64,000 nt of DNA from JAAXHH01 sp965225915. GTDB lineage: Bacteria > JAAXHH01. Below are positions 15,275 through 23,111 of this stretch, piece by piece (position 1 is the first letter of the stretch; each line of letters begins with the position of its first letter). The stretch spans positions 496,001-560,000 of the forward strand of contig OZ245326.1 of assembly GCA_965225915.1 (NCBI GenBank). Direction: 5' to 3'. The translations under genes were made by a program, and so were the position numbers. The notes under the pieces were generated by a model that saw only the letters and a program-made list of their open reading frames with translations, had not been told where the DNA came from and made no database searches.

Positions 15275-17386
15275 TCATCGTAGGTCGCCATTCGCCGAGT
15301 TTAAATCAAACTCACGTTGTGTCATTGCCTTGCTAAACAGTGCTTTCGAAACCCATTCTTGGATATTCACATCTGAAAGTGTACCGAAGCGCATGACGGC
15401 ATCGTCGAATACCTTAACCGCCTTTTCGAAATCACGCAGTTTAAATACAACAATTCCTTTTTCGACCAATGCTTTGGCAGTTGGGATAATCAGCTTTGCA
15501 TCTTTGGTCGAATCATAGCGTTCGATAATCTCATCATATGTCCCGATAGCTGCCAATGTTTCATCTAGTTCAACTTGCACATTCGCTTTGAGGATCAGCG
15601 CGTCAGCGACTCTTATCCGAATCTTAGGCGTGTCAGAGTCTGAATACCGTTCATTTACAGATTCAAAGGTGGTAATCGCCTCTTTGAACATTCCAAGTGT
15701 TCTCTGTATAAACCCTTTGTTTACCAACGACTCGGCCAGTAACAACTTGATCTGTGGTACCTCGCTTGCATGAAATCGCTCTTCGACCAATATGAAAGAT
15801 GTAAGCGCTTCAGATAGACTACCCATCCTGCCAAGTACCATACCCTTAAGAACCAGAGCTTTGGCAACCATAAACTGGATCCTCGGTGATTCTCGACCTG
15901 AAAACCGTTCTACGACCGAATCAAAGATCGCGGTAGCCGCTTCAGGTTCTCCGCTATGGACCTTTTCGTCCGCTTTTCTAATCAAGTCTTCGGCGGCCTT
16001 CACTGCTAGACTCAGTTCTGCTTCTTTCTGCTCGGAACGTATTGACTCGCGGTTGACTGCTACCGGTTCTATACCTGAATCAGTTATCTGACTGAACATC
16101 TGTTCAATCTGTGGTACATCCGCCCTCGCCCTTTTAATTCCTTCTCGAATATACTGGAATCGTACCGCCTCCTTTCGGAGCATTTTGGAGAATTCCGTCA
16201 TTTCATCCTCATTGTAAAACACCACCATGAAATGGATCAAGTTGTGTACAACCGCCGCCTCATCCCGTTCGCGTCTCATTTTATAGTAGATGCTGTACAG
16301 CCGTTCCGCCGCCGAGTACTCTCGCTTCCTTCCCTTTCCTTGGACGATGACGGCTCCACGGTCGATCAATCTGCCAAGCAGGCTAGATACAATTCGGACG
16401 TCCATACGCGCCCTAGCCGCGATCTCGCTGGTGGTCGAGGGCTGCCAGAGGTCGATTACCGCGAGATAGACACGGCGCTCCGTTGGCGCCAGCGCTTCCA
16501 AATGACCGCGAAAATACTCGGTATGGTGGTCTACGAGCGCCACCAGTTCTACCATCAATTTCCCGAAGGAGCGGTGACGGGCGAACTCGGCGACGATAAC
16601 CAAGAGACGTGGACTACCGCCGGTGAGGATCTGAAGGGGTCTGATACTGCGTTTGGTAACCTCATCACCGCTCATCATACGCCAAAGACGCCCGCAGGCA
16701 TCGGTGTCCAAAGGCTCGAGGTGGATGATTCTGAATAACTCGAAGAAGGGCTCCTGTGCTTCCTCCAGGCCCTTGAAACGGCTGATGGCCGTGCCGAGCA
16801 AGATGATCTGAGGCTCGGTCTGCAGCGCTTTCCTCAACTGCCACCCGAAATCTTCGTCCACGTCATCGCACAAGGTCTGCAGGTTCTCGACCATGAGGAC
16901 GAGTTTCCTGCCCAACCGGTCGGAAGCGTCCAGCACAGCGGCTCGCGCGCGTTCCGCAAGGGAATCCGATTGCCATCGGGTTGTCAGATCGGTATGGGTG
17001 TCCTGAAGTTCCCGGCCAAAATCCGGGTCGTAACCCGCGACCTCTCTCGATAGATAGAAAAGCGTTTCAAGCCAGAAGTCGGCGATGTTGAGTATCTCGT
17101 GACTTTCTTCCATGAACCGGACCGGAAGCAGTCGCTGGGGAAGTTCATCGCCGGAGCGCAGTTCCGCGGCGACTCGAGCCAGCAGCATGGTCTTACCCCT
17201 GCCCCTGGGAGCAACCAACAGTATATGCTGGCAGGAAGGAGCATCGACGTTATCGCGCAGCACATCCAACACGACTCCCAGTTCGTGTTCCCGTACCACG
17301 AACTGGCGGATCACCTCCTCGTCGGACTGGAACGTACCCGGATTGAACTTACGAATCGTGGGGGTCTTGGCCCTGGTCGGATCCAT
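15275..17386 (-). CDS. AAA/STAND-like ATPase with winged helix and TPR repeats (N-terminal part of frameshifted gene)
   Basis: 703 residues from ATG 17386, fixed by AGGAGA 6 nt upstream, 10 nt after the stop of the partner ATPase. Domain order: ATPase domain about 25-330 with Walker A PRGRGKT at 60-66; the Walker B position reads LVLMVENLQ, with Glu-Asn where Asp-Glu is usual. Next is a winged helix about 335-395 (TSEIAARARMDVRIVSSLLGRLIDRGAV), a linker, then TPR repeats from about 520 with a 42-residue period. The frame ends in an odd tail (REFDLNSANGDLR) where a frameshift occurs; repeats resume in other frames down to 14112. Such nucleotide-switch plus repeat architecture is typical of signal-sensing STAND proteins, including defence and apoptosis-like regulators. 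No effector domain is seen. Its base composition is AT-richer than neighbouring metabolic genes. Confidence 0.75.
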   Translation of the reverse strand: MDPTRAKTPTIRKFNPGTFQSDEEVIRQFVVREHELGVVLDVLRDNVDAPSCQHILLVAPRGRGKTMLLARVAAELRSGDELPQRLLPVRFMEESHEILNIADFWLETLFYLSREVAGYDPDFGRELQDTHTDLTTRWQSDSLAERARAAVLDASDRLGRKLVLMVENLQTLCDDVDEDFGWQLRKALQTEPQIILLGTAISRFKGLEEAQEPFFELFRIIHLEPLDTDACGRLWRMMSGDEVTKRSIRPLQILTGGSPRLLVIVAEFARHRSFGKLMVELVALVDHHTEYFRGHLEALAPTERRVYLAVIDLWQPSTTSEIAARARMDVRIVSSLLGRLIDRGAVIVQGKGRKREYSAAERLYSIYYKMRRERDEAAVVHNLIHFMVVFYNEDEMTEFSKMLRKEAVRFQYIREGIKRARADVPQIEQMFSQITDSGIEPVAVNRESIRSEQKEAELSLAVKAAEDLIRKADEKVHSGEPEAATAIFDSVVERFSGRESPRIQFMVAKALVLKGMVLGRMGSLSEALTSFILVEERFHASEVPQIKLLLAESLVNKGFIQRTLGMFKEAITTFESVNERYSDSDTPKIRIRVADALILKANVQVELDETLAAIGTYDEIIERYDSTKDAKLIIPTAKALVEKGIVVFKLRDFEKAVKVFDDAVMRFGTLSDVNIQEWVSKALFSKAMTQREFDLNSANGDLR

Positions 17387-17396
17387 GGGTGTCTCC

Positions 17397-18677
17397 TCAT
17401 CCGTTGCGGACGGCGAAACCGAAACTTTGTTCGTTTCGGACCGGACTGCGCTGTTCGATAGGTGTGTAATGGTTACCAAACCGCGCGGTCCACCAGTCTT
17501 TCAGTAGATTCGAAGGAAACCGGTATTCGGCGTCGCATGCATCGAGGTATCCGTCATGTTCAAGCACGTCGAGTACATCAGCAATCCTGTCTGCGGCATC
17601 GCCGACCCTGGAAGCGTACAACTGCTCCAGACCTCGCCGCGCGAGGGGGCCGAATACGTCCTGTGTGGCGGTCTCTGCCAGGATCTCCATGGCTATGGTG
17701 TAATCCAGTTCGTCTCCCAGTCCGTCCTTGAGTCGCGTCTCGTAGTGGACAAGGTCGTTCTGTCCTGCCGGGCCCAGCAGAACCGTACGATAGACTTCAT
17801 CCACATCCGAAACAGCCACCTGCCGCCTGCCCTGCATGAGTGCGTGTTCAGCAAGTCGGGCAAAGAAGGACTGTACGTGATGCGGGATACCTATACCAAG
17901 CTTGTCATACACCGCGTGGCCAACACCGCCTTCAACCTGGAAGTCTTGGAAGTCAGAACTTCCGGCAAGTCGATTGAAGCACTCGATGCAGGTTTCACGG
18001 CCCCAGGGGCCAAGTCGAAAGGGATCAAGGTAGTTGATTCGATCGGGGATGCCCAGCCTCCGCACAAGCGGAGCAAGGCCGATGCTGCCGGATATGATGA
18101 CGGCCGGGGAACCATCGCCGAGTTGTTGAAGCGTACCACGCAGCCAACTCAGAAACTCGTCGACATTTTTGTGCCCCTCGGCGTTACGGAGCATCCGTTT
18201 TAGGAAGATCGGCAGTTCATCAATGACAAGCAGGACAGGTTGATCGTGCTCGGCACAGTCTCGAATCAGCTTTTCACCGAATCGTCGCCAGTTGCCTTTA
18301 TTCAACTCCGCCCTGAAACTCACTCGGAACTGTCGTGGACCTAAGTCGTTGATTCTGCGAGAAAGTCGATTCAGTTGGCTCAATGTCCCCGTGGTGAACC
18401 GAGATTTCATGGATCGAACTGGATATACGGCCTCTGCAATGTCTGCAATCACGTCCTCAGGACAGGTGGCACCTTCTACGTCTGCAAAAAGAAACACCCA
18501 TCCATCTGCCTCAAGTAGACGCCCCAGTTCCCGTGCGATACTGGTCTTGCCCATACGACGCTGCCCGGTCAATAACACATGGTTGCCATCTCGAATACGT
18601 TGTTCTAGTATGGACAGTTCGGATTCGCGATTGAAGAAGTCATCACCGCTCACCCAACGGCCAGTAGCAGATTTCAT
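17397..18677 (-). CDS. AAA-family ATPase, first gene of a two-ATPase operon
   Basis: A 426-residue protein. FFNRESELSILEQRI near the N-terminus is the usual lead-in of ATPase_2-type P-loop proteins; Walker A is GQRRMGKT at 38-45 and Walker B is VLLVIDEL with D153-E154. A sensor-like IISGSIGL follows around 195-202. The C-terminal third is helical (winged-helix-like, DVLDVLEHDGYLDA) and ends in DWWTARFG, a typical closing segment of archaeal-type ATPases. The start ATG 18677 has a strong GGGAGGT site. The second ATPase gene starts 10 nt after the stop, so both are surely co-transcribed. A promoter overlapped by palindromic repeats lies upstream. Function is unknown; a regulator or defence-type switch is an inference. 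Confidence 0.78.
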   Translation of the reverse strand: MKSATGRWVSGDDFFNRESELSILEQRIRDGNHVLLTGQRRMGKTSIARELGRLLEADGWVFLFADVEGATCPEDVIADIAEAVYPVRSMKSRFTTGTLSQLNRLSRRINDLGPRQFRVSFRAELNKGNWRRFGEKLIRDCAEHDQPVLLVIDELPIFLKRMLRNAEGHKNVDEFLSWLRGTLQQLGDGSPAVIISGSIGLAPLVRRLGIPDRINYLDPFRLGPWGRETCIECFNRLAGSSDFQDFQVEGGVGHAVYDKLGIGIPHHVQSFFARLAEHALMQGRRQVAVSDVDEVYRTVLLGPAGQNDLVHYETRLKDGLGDELDYTIAMEILAETATQDVFGPLARRGLEQLYASRVGDAADRIADVLDVLEHDGYLDACDAEYRFPSNLLKDWWTARFGNHYTPIEQRSPVRNEQSFGFAVRNG

Positions 18678-18707
18678 TGTACCTCCCGAATTGTTGTGAT
18701 TAGCTGA

Positions 18708-18722
18708 CTACAGAATCTGTAG
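18708..18722. promoter_or_regulatory. Perfect inverted repeat downstream of the ATPase-operon -10
   Basis: CTACAGA-A-TCTGTAG, perfect 7-bp arms around one base, lies about 10 nt downstream of the predicted -10 element and 31 nt before the ribosome-binding region of the ATPase gene. Position and symmetry fit a repressor operator or a short leader hairpin. Confidence 0.45.
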
Positions 18723-18732
18723 TTCTATGACC

Positions 18733-18761
18733 AATATATTAGTCAACAATTTTGTTGTCAA
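18733..18761 (-). promoter_or_regulatory. Predicted sigma-70-type promoter of the ATPase operon
   Basis: On the minus strand TTGACA (18756-18761) is followed after exactly 17 nt by TATATT (18733-18738), a near-consensus pair. The -35 hexamer is formed by the junction of two palindromic repeat units, so a protein bound there would compete with RNA polymerase. Confidence 0.6.
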
Positions 18762-18772
18762 CAATTTTGTTG
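18743..18772. repeat. Tandem palindromic repeats overlapping the promoter (operator candidate)
   Basis: Two exact adjacent copies of the 15-bp unit TCAACAATTTTGTTG (18743-18757 and 18758-18772). Each contains the inverted repeat CAACAA-TT-TTGTTG, so it is both a direct and an inverted repeat, the geometry of two cooperative dimer-binding sites. It covers the -35 element of the ATPase operon. A 66-codon minus frame (18739-18939) ends inside it with NKIVDNKIVD, which merely translates the repeat and is probably not a gene. Confidence 0.7.
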
Positions 18773-18975
18773 AATTTAACCAGAGTCACACTGACGGAGT
18801 TTGATGTTTCTTCAAAGACTGGTACGAAATACACACGGGATTCGCGGATTCGACCTTGACATTCGTCCAAAAATCGGGCATTGCTAAACATCACAGCACA
18901 ACCACCAAGCTTCTCAATCCGAATAGTCGAACAAGTCATGCTGTTATTCGCATGGACTGAACGATCGGAGGCACA

Positions 18976-19845
18976 ATGGCATCCGAAATAACCACCAATT
19001 CCACTGACGGGAACGAGGCCGGGGCCAACACAGTGGCCGAACCGGTCCCCATGACAGATGAACAGAAGTTCTTCTTCGATTTGAATGGTTGGATCCTCGT
19101 TCCGTCCGTATTATCGGAGGACGAAATCGAAGAGATGAAGGCCGAGGTGTACGCCGGAGCGAGTCAGAGTTACCAGGGAAAGCTCCAGGAACTTCTCGAT
19201 CATCCCGCCATCGTGGGCGTCTTGAGCGAAATCCTGACCGAACCGCCCTTTGTAGGCGACGACTACTACGGCTTTCGCTGTGAAGGTTCCTTCATCACGG
19301 TAAGAGAGACCGGATGGGAAATGACCCGGCAAGGTACGGGGACACCCCACGTCGTGCGCCCGCCGCAACAGGCCAACGCCATGCGCTACCAGGTACAGGG
19401 CGGCAAGATCTTCGCGGGACTGACGCGCGTGGTCTGGGAACTGGAAGAAGTCAGGTCGGGATACGGCGGCACGACCTTTCTAAGCGGTTCACACAAAGCC
19501 CATTTCAACTATGGAGGACCGGACCCGTACCGTCCGAACGTCAGCGAATCGCCCTGGGAGGACAGCCTGCTCGCCGCCATGGAAGACTACAGCTGCCCCG
19601 CTGGATCGGTGGTGGTCTTCACAGAAAGCCTCATTCACGCGGCGAACGGCTGGACCAACCCCGATAATCCTCGTTGCGCGGTTTTCAACTGCTACAATTC
19701 GATCTGGGCGCAGTGGCACCGGGTTGGACTGGATCACGAGGTCATCGCGTCGATGCCGCCCAAGCGGCAATCTCTCTTTCGCGGTACGTGGCAACTGGGC
19801 GGCGACGGCAACCGGACCTACTCGGCGGATAACCGATCGCTTTAG
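18976..19845 (+). CDS. PhyH-family dioxygenase-like protein with altered iron site
   Basis: A 289-residue protein of the phytanoyl-CoA dioxygenase family: FFDLNGWILVPSVLSEDEIEEMK at the start, FLSGSHKAHF in the double-stranded helix, VVFTESLIHAANGW with the distal histidine (H221). The proximal site reads TPHVVRPP at 123-130, so H125 is present but the usual aspartate or glutamate two residues later is valine. This either means a non-canonical iron site, as in halogenases, or a ligand from elsewhere. A CGGAGG site precedes ATG 18976. It heads a cluster with an enolase-superfamily enzyme and two more PhyH proteins. Confidence 0.8.
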   Translation: MASEITTNSTDGNEAGANTVAEPVPMTDEQKFFFDLNGWILVPSVLSEDEIEEMKAEVYAGASQSYQGKLQELLDHPAIVGVLSEILTEPPFVGDDYYGFRCEGSFITVRETGWEMTRQGTGTPHVVRPPQQANAMRYQVQGGKIFAGLTRVVWELEEVRSGYGGTTFLSGSHKAHFNYGGPDPYRPNVSESPWEDSLLAAMEDYSCPAGSVVVFTESLIHAANGWTNPDNPRCAVFNCYNSIWAQWHRVGLDHEVIASMPPKRQSLFRGTWQLGGDGNRTYSADNRSL

Positions 19846-19869
19846 GTCGTACCTGTTACCATAACCCAC

Positions 19870-21168
19870 GTGAAAAACACCTCCATGAATGACGCATCCA
19901 CCTTATTGGAATCTGTTTCTCCGCAACCCGCATCCGTCCCAACAAGCTCCGATCTGAAGATCACTGCCGTGGAGACCCTCATTCCCGATGACATCATGCC
20001 GGGGTTGATGCTGCTACGGATCCACACCGATGTCGGCGTTACCGGGCACGGCGAAACCTACTACATCCCCCAAGCGGTCGCCTCGGTGATCCATGACTGG
20101 CTGGCCCGCCGGCTGCTGGGCAGCGACCCGCTTTCCATTGAACACCACTGGCGGTTTTTCTACGAACGGTCGAGCGCATTCGGTGCGCGGGGCGCCGAAC
20201 TGCGGGCTCTGAGCGCGATTGATCTGGCCCTGTGGGACGTACTGGGCCAAGCGTGTGGACGGCCGGTCTGGCAACTGTTGGGCGGCAAGGCCCGCGAGGC
20301 CGTGCGCGTCTACAACAGCTGCGGCGGCCCCACGTACGGACGCCGCCCTCCGGGTGAGCCTTCCGAACAGGGCTGGCCCGGTCACGGCGATATAGGTAAA
20401 CCCGGCCCGCTGGAGGACAACTGGGCAGCCCACAATACCGCGGGCGACCTGGCGGAGGAACTGGTAGCAGAGGGATACACGGGCATGAAGTTCTGGACCT
20501 TCGACCGGGCCTACCGCCTCCACGGAAGCAGCTACCTGCCCATGTCCACGGTCAGGGAATGTGTACGTCCCCTGGAGGAGGTGCGCAAAAAGGTGGGAGA
20601 CAAGATCGAGATTCTTCTCGACGGACACGGTTTTTTTCAACTGCCCGCGGCCCTGCGCATCGCCGAGGCCGTGCGCGACCTCGGTCTGCTTTGGCTCGAG
20701 GACGTAATGCGCCTGGACAACGTAGACACCCTCAGAGACTTCCGCGACAAGGCCGGCGTCCCCCTGGCAGTCAGCGAAATGTTGATCAGCCGGGAGGACT
20801 ACCGTCACGTTCTGGAGAAGAACGCCGCCGACTATCTCATGGTGGATCCCACCTGGGTGGGCGGCATCAGCGAGACCAGGCGGCTGGCCGAATCAGCCCA
20901 GGGTTACAACATTCCCGTGGCCATGCACGACTGTACGGGACCACTGACACTCTTCGCGGGTATCCACATCGCCACGGCCGTACCCAACGTCGTCATCCAG
21001 GAATCCGTGCGAGCACATATCCGGACCTTCTACGACCTGCTGATCGAGCCGAACATCGTTATTAAAAACGGTTTTGCCCGGCCACCGGAGGGACCCGGCC
21101 TGGGCACACGCCTGCGGCCGGAACTATTCGACCCAGAGCATAGGGGATATCGGATCACGCGAGGCTAG
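19870..21168 (+). CDS. Enolase superfamily (mandelate racemase/muconate-lactonizing) dehydratase-like enzyme
   Basis: A 432-residue protein with the N-terminal capping domain (VGVTGHGETYYIP, LSAIDLALWDVLGQACGRPVWQLLGG) and a TIM-barrel with metal ligands D251 (ILLDGHGFF), E277 (LWLEDVM) and E303 (AVSEM). A lysine occurs in GMKFWTFD (K207) and a histidine at 353 (HDCTGPL), suiting an acid-sugar dehydratase of the galactonate/mannonate type. It therefore probably removes water from a sugar acid; the precise substrate is unknown. GTG 19870 or ATG 19885 could be the start and neither has a strong ribosome-binding site. It is flanked on both sides by PhyH dioxygenases on the same strand. Confidence 0.85.
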   Translation: MKNTSMNDASTLLESVSPQPASVPTSSDLKITAVETLIPDDIMPGLMLLRIHTDVGVTGHGETYYIPQAVASVIHDWLARRLLGSDPLSIEHHWRFFYERSSAFGARGAELRALSAIDLALWDVLGQACGRPVWQLLGGKAREAVRVYNSCGGPTYGRRPPGEPSEQGWPGHGDIGKPGPLEDNWAAHNTAGDLAEELVAEGYTGMKFWTFDRAYRLHGSSYLPMSTVRECVRPLEEVRKKVGDKIEILLDGHGFFQLPAALRIAEAVRDLGLLWLEDVMRLDNVDTLRDFRDKAGVPLAVSEMLISREDYRHVLEKNAADYLMVDPTWVGGISETRRLAESAQGYNIPVAMHDCTGPLTLFAGIHIATAVPNVVIQESVRAHIRTFYDLLIEPNIVIKNGFARPPEGPGLGTRLRPELFDPEHRGYRITRG

Positions 21169-21211
21169 TTTAGAGAACCTGCGGCGCAGCACTGCAAAAT
21201 CAACCGGAAAT

Positions 21212-22036
21212 ATGTCAATCAAACTAACCGATTATCACTTCGACGCGCTTGTGAATAAAGGATACGTTATTATTCACAGATTCCTGCCGGAAGCACAGTG
21301 CGCCGAGATGGCGGCTGCCGTACGGCGATTGCTGCCTCCATGGGAAGAGATTGGAGATGACTCGCCGGACGACCGTATGGAGGCCTGTTATTTCCCTTAT
21401 TCGGAACAGTGCCTGAACCACGCCATCATCAATCCGGAAGCCATACACTTTGCGCAACGCTGGCTTGAAACGGAACATATTCACTATCGACCGGGCCTGG
21501 CGCTCGTCCGATATCCGGGCTTCAAGGGTAGTCGCGACAAGAGTCATATCGACAACGGCAACAATTCGTTGCTGCCGCCGACGGCAACGGACCACACCCA
21601 CTCACAGCTCAATTTCTGGTTCTATCTCGAAGATGTTGACGCCGACCAGGCACCGACGCTTTTTATCGCCAACAACGACAATTTGGATCTTAGCAAAGCG
21701 GAAGCTATGGTGGCGCCTACAGGTTCGGTGTGCATTTTTCACAACTACACGCAGCATGCCGCAAGCGATTATGCGCGAAGCCAGGGGCAACGATACGTTT
21801 GGAAATTCGCATTCGGGCGAGCGGACCACTACTGGGAGGGTGTGCTGCACTACACGGATGTCGGCAAGAATAAACATTTTCGGGAATTCATAGGATCCAT
21901 TTCCGCCAGAGAACGCGAACTGTTCCGCTTCCCACCTGCCGGCCACCCATACTACACCGAACAGACCCTCGCGGCGCTAGAAGAACAATACCCGGGATGG
22001 AATCGACGCAACGAGTACGCGTCTCGGCCCGGGTGA
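21212..22036 (+). CDS. Phytanoyl-CoA dioxygenase (PhyH) family protein
   Basis: A 274-residue 2-oxoglutarate oxygenase. HID at 112-114 in DKSHIDNGNNS gives the proximal iron ligands, and HNYTQHAASDYARSQGQR supplies the distal histidine and the 2-oxoglutarate arginine. The opening YHFDALVNKGYVIIHRFLPEAQ is normal for the family. The frame is open upstream to 21074, but those 46 residues overlap the previous gene and have no family character, so ATG 21212 is preferred. It lies 43 nt after the enolase-superfamily gene. Confidence 0.83.
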   Translation: MSIKLTDYHFDALVNKGYVIIHRFLPEAQCAEMAAAVRRLLPPWEEIGDDSPDDRMEACYFPYSEQCLNHAIINPEAIHFAQRWLETEHIHYRPGLALVRYPGFKGSRDKSHIDNGNNSLLPPTATDHTHSQLNFWFYLEDVDADQAPTLFIANNDNLDLSKAEAMVAPTGSVCIFHNYTQHAASDYARSQGQRYVWKFAFGRADHYWEGVLHYTDVGKNKHFREFIGSISARERELFRFPPAGHPYYTEQTLAALEEQYPGWNRRNEYASRPG

Positions 22037-22130
22037 ATCGCCCGGGAAGGAAGTATTGTTGATTGCCTGGCCTGAAGAAACGGCCATGTAACCGGACCGC
22101 CGCCTTGGCTACCCAATCAAGGGAAATACC

Positions 22131-22907
22131 ATGCTAAAGGCCGAGATAGTCGAAGCGGTTGATATTGAGCGCGCCGCTGCTGTATTTGACCGGGACGGGT
22201 TCGTCTGTGTGTCGAACCCCATGAACGAGGAACAGTTCGCCCTGAACCGGTCGGGCGCCGAACGCGTAATGGAGGAGCAGGAAGGCGAATTCGGCCGCCA
22301 GAAAATGAACCGGGGCTATGCGCGCCACTCTTTCGGAAGTCAGTTGCACAACTGGGAGTGGTGCATCCTGATCGACTTGCCGACTATACTTCCGATTTTA
22401 GACATGATCTGGAGTAGCGACGACTACACCTGCACCGGCGCGGGGGGCGACTACTCCCTGCCCGGCGCGAAGATCCAACATCTGCACTCCGATCGGAATG
22501 ACGACGTTTTCAACGATCCCCAGGGGCGGGTCACCCTCCGGGACGTCCCGGCGCCCTTCATCGTAGTCAACTTCACCATGGTAGATTTCACCGTAGAAAA
22601 CGGCGCCATTCGGTTTATACCCGGTACCCACCGATCCCATTCGCCGATACCCTCGCTCGAGGATGAACCGGAATGGATGCGGACCAATCACCTTTGCGCG
22701 CCGGCGAACACGGCCGTCATCCGCGACGTGCGCTGCTGGCACGGGGGTACGGCGAACCACTCGGACATGAAGCGACCGATGACGAGTGTGGGCTACCACG
22801 CGCCGTGGTTTCGCGCCGTCGAGGAGAAGGTTCTGCCGAGGATACACTACGACCGATTGACACCACGTGCCCAGCGACTGTGCCGGCATATCGTCGAAGA
22901 GAGCTAA
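22131..22907 (+). CDS. Phytanoyl-CoA dioxygenase (PhyH) family protein
   Basis: A 258-residue member with complete motif set: HSD at 119-121 in QHLHSDRND, GAIRFIPGTHRSH in the core, and the distal histidine H204 in DVRCWHGGTANHS followed by the arginine of KRPMTSVGYH. These enzymes hydroxylate small molecules using Fe(II), oxygen and 2-oxoglutarate. AAGGGAAATACC precedes ATG 22131. It ends the PhyH/enolase cluster; the next 200 nt are AT-rich and show no gene. Confidence 0.83.
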   Translation: MLKAEIVEAVDIERAAAVFDRDGFVCVSNPMNEEQFALNRSGAERVMEEQEGEFGRQKMNRGYARHSFGSQLHNWEWCILIDLPTILPILDMIWSSDDYTCTGAGGDYSLPGAKIQHLHSDRNDDVFNDPQGRVTLRDVPAPFIVVNFTMVDFTVENGAIRFIPGTHRSHSPIPSLEDEPEWMRTNHLCAPANTAVIRDVRCWHGGTANHSDMKRPMTSVGYHAPWFRAVEEKVLPRIHYDRLTPRAQRLCRHIVEES

Positions 22908-23111
22908 GGGCGTAACCAAACGAGATAGTCCCTATGGCGCTTTACGTAAATCGGGAATAGGCTTCTCAAAAGGAACTTACAGTCAAGGATATGCAAACGT
23001 GTCTATAGGCCCAAATGACACGGTTTACTCCTCAGAGGACATACAATTTCGTATTCTGTTCACTGACTTTAAAATCACTATTGCCACAGGAATCCTGCTA
23101 AATACTACTTA

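Noticed and set aside
15275..17479. GTG/ATG start of the second ATPase at 17479
   Set aside because: It would overlap the upstream ATPase gene; AGGAGA before ATG 17386 gives a clear operon start.
18739..18939. 66-codon minus-strand open frame upstream of the ATPase operon
   Set aside because: It has no family likeness and ends by translating the palindromic repeats; it overlaps the promoter region.
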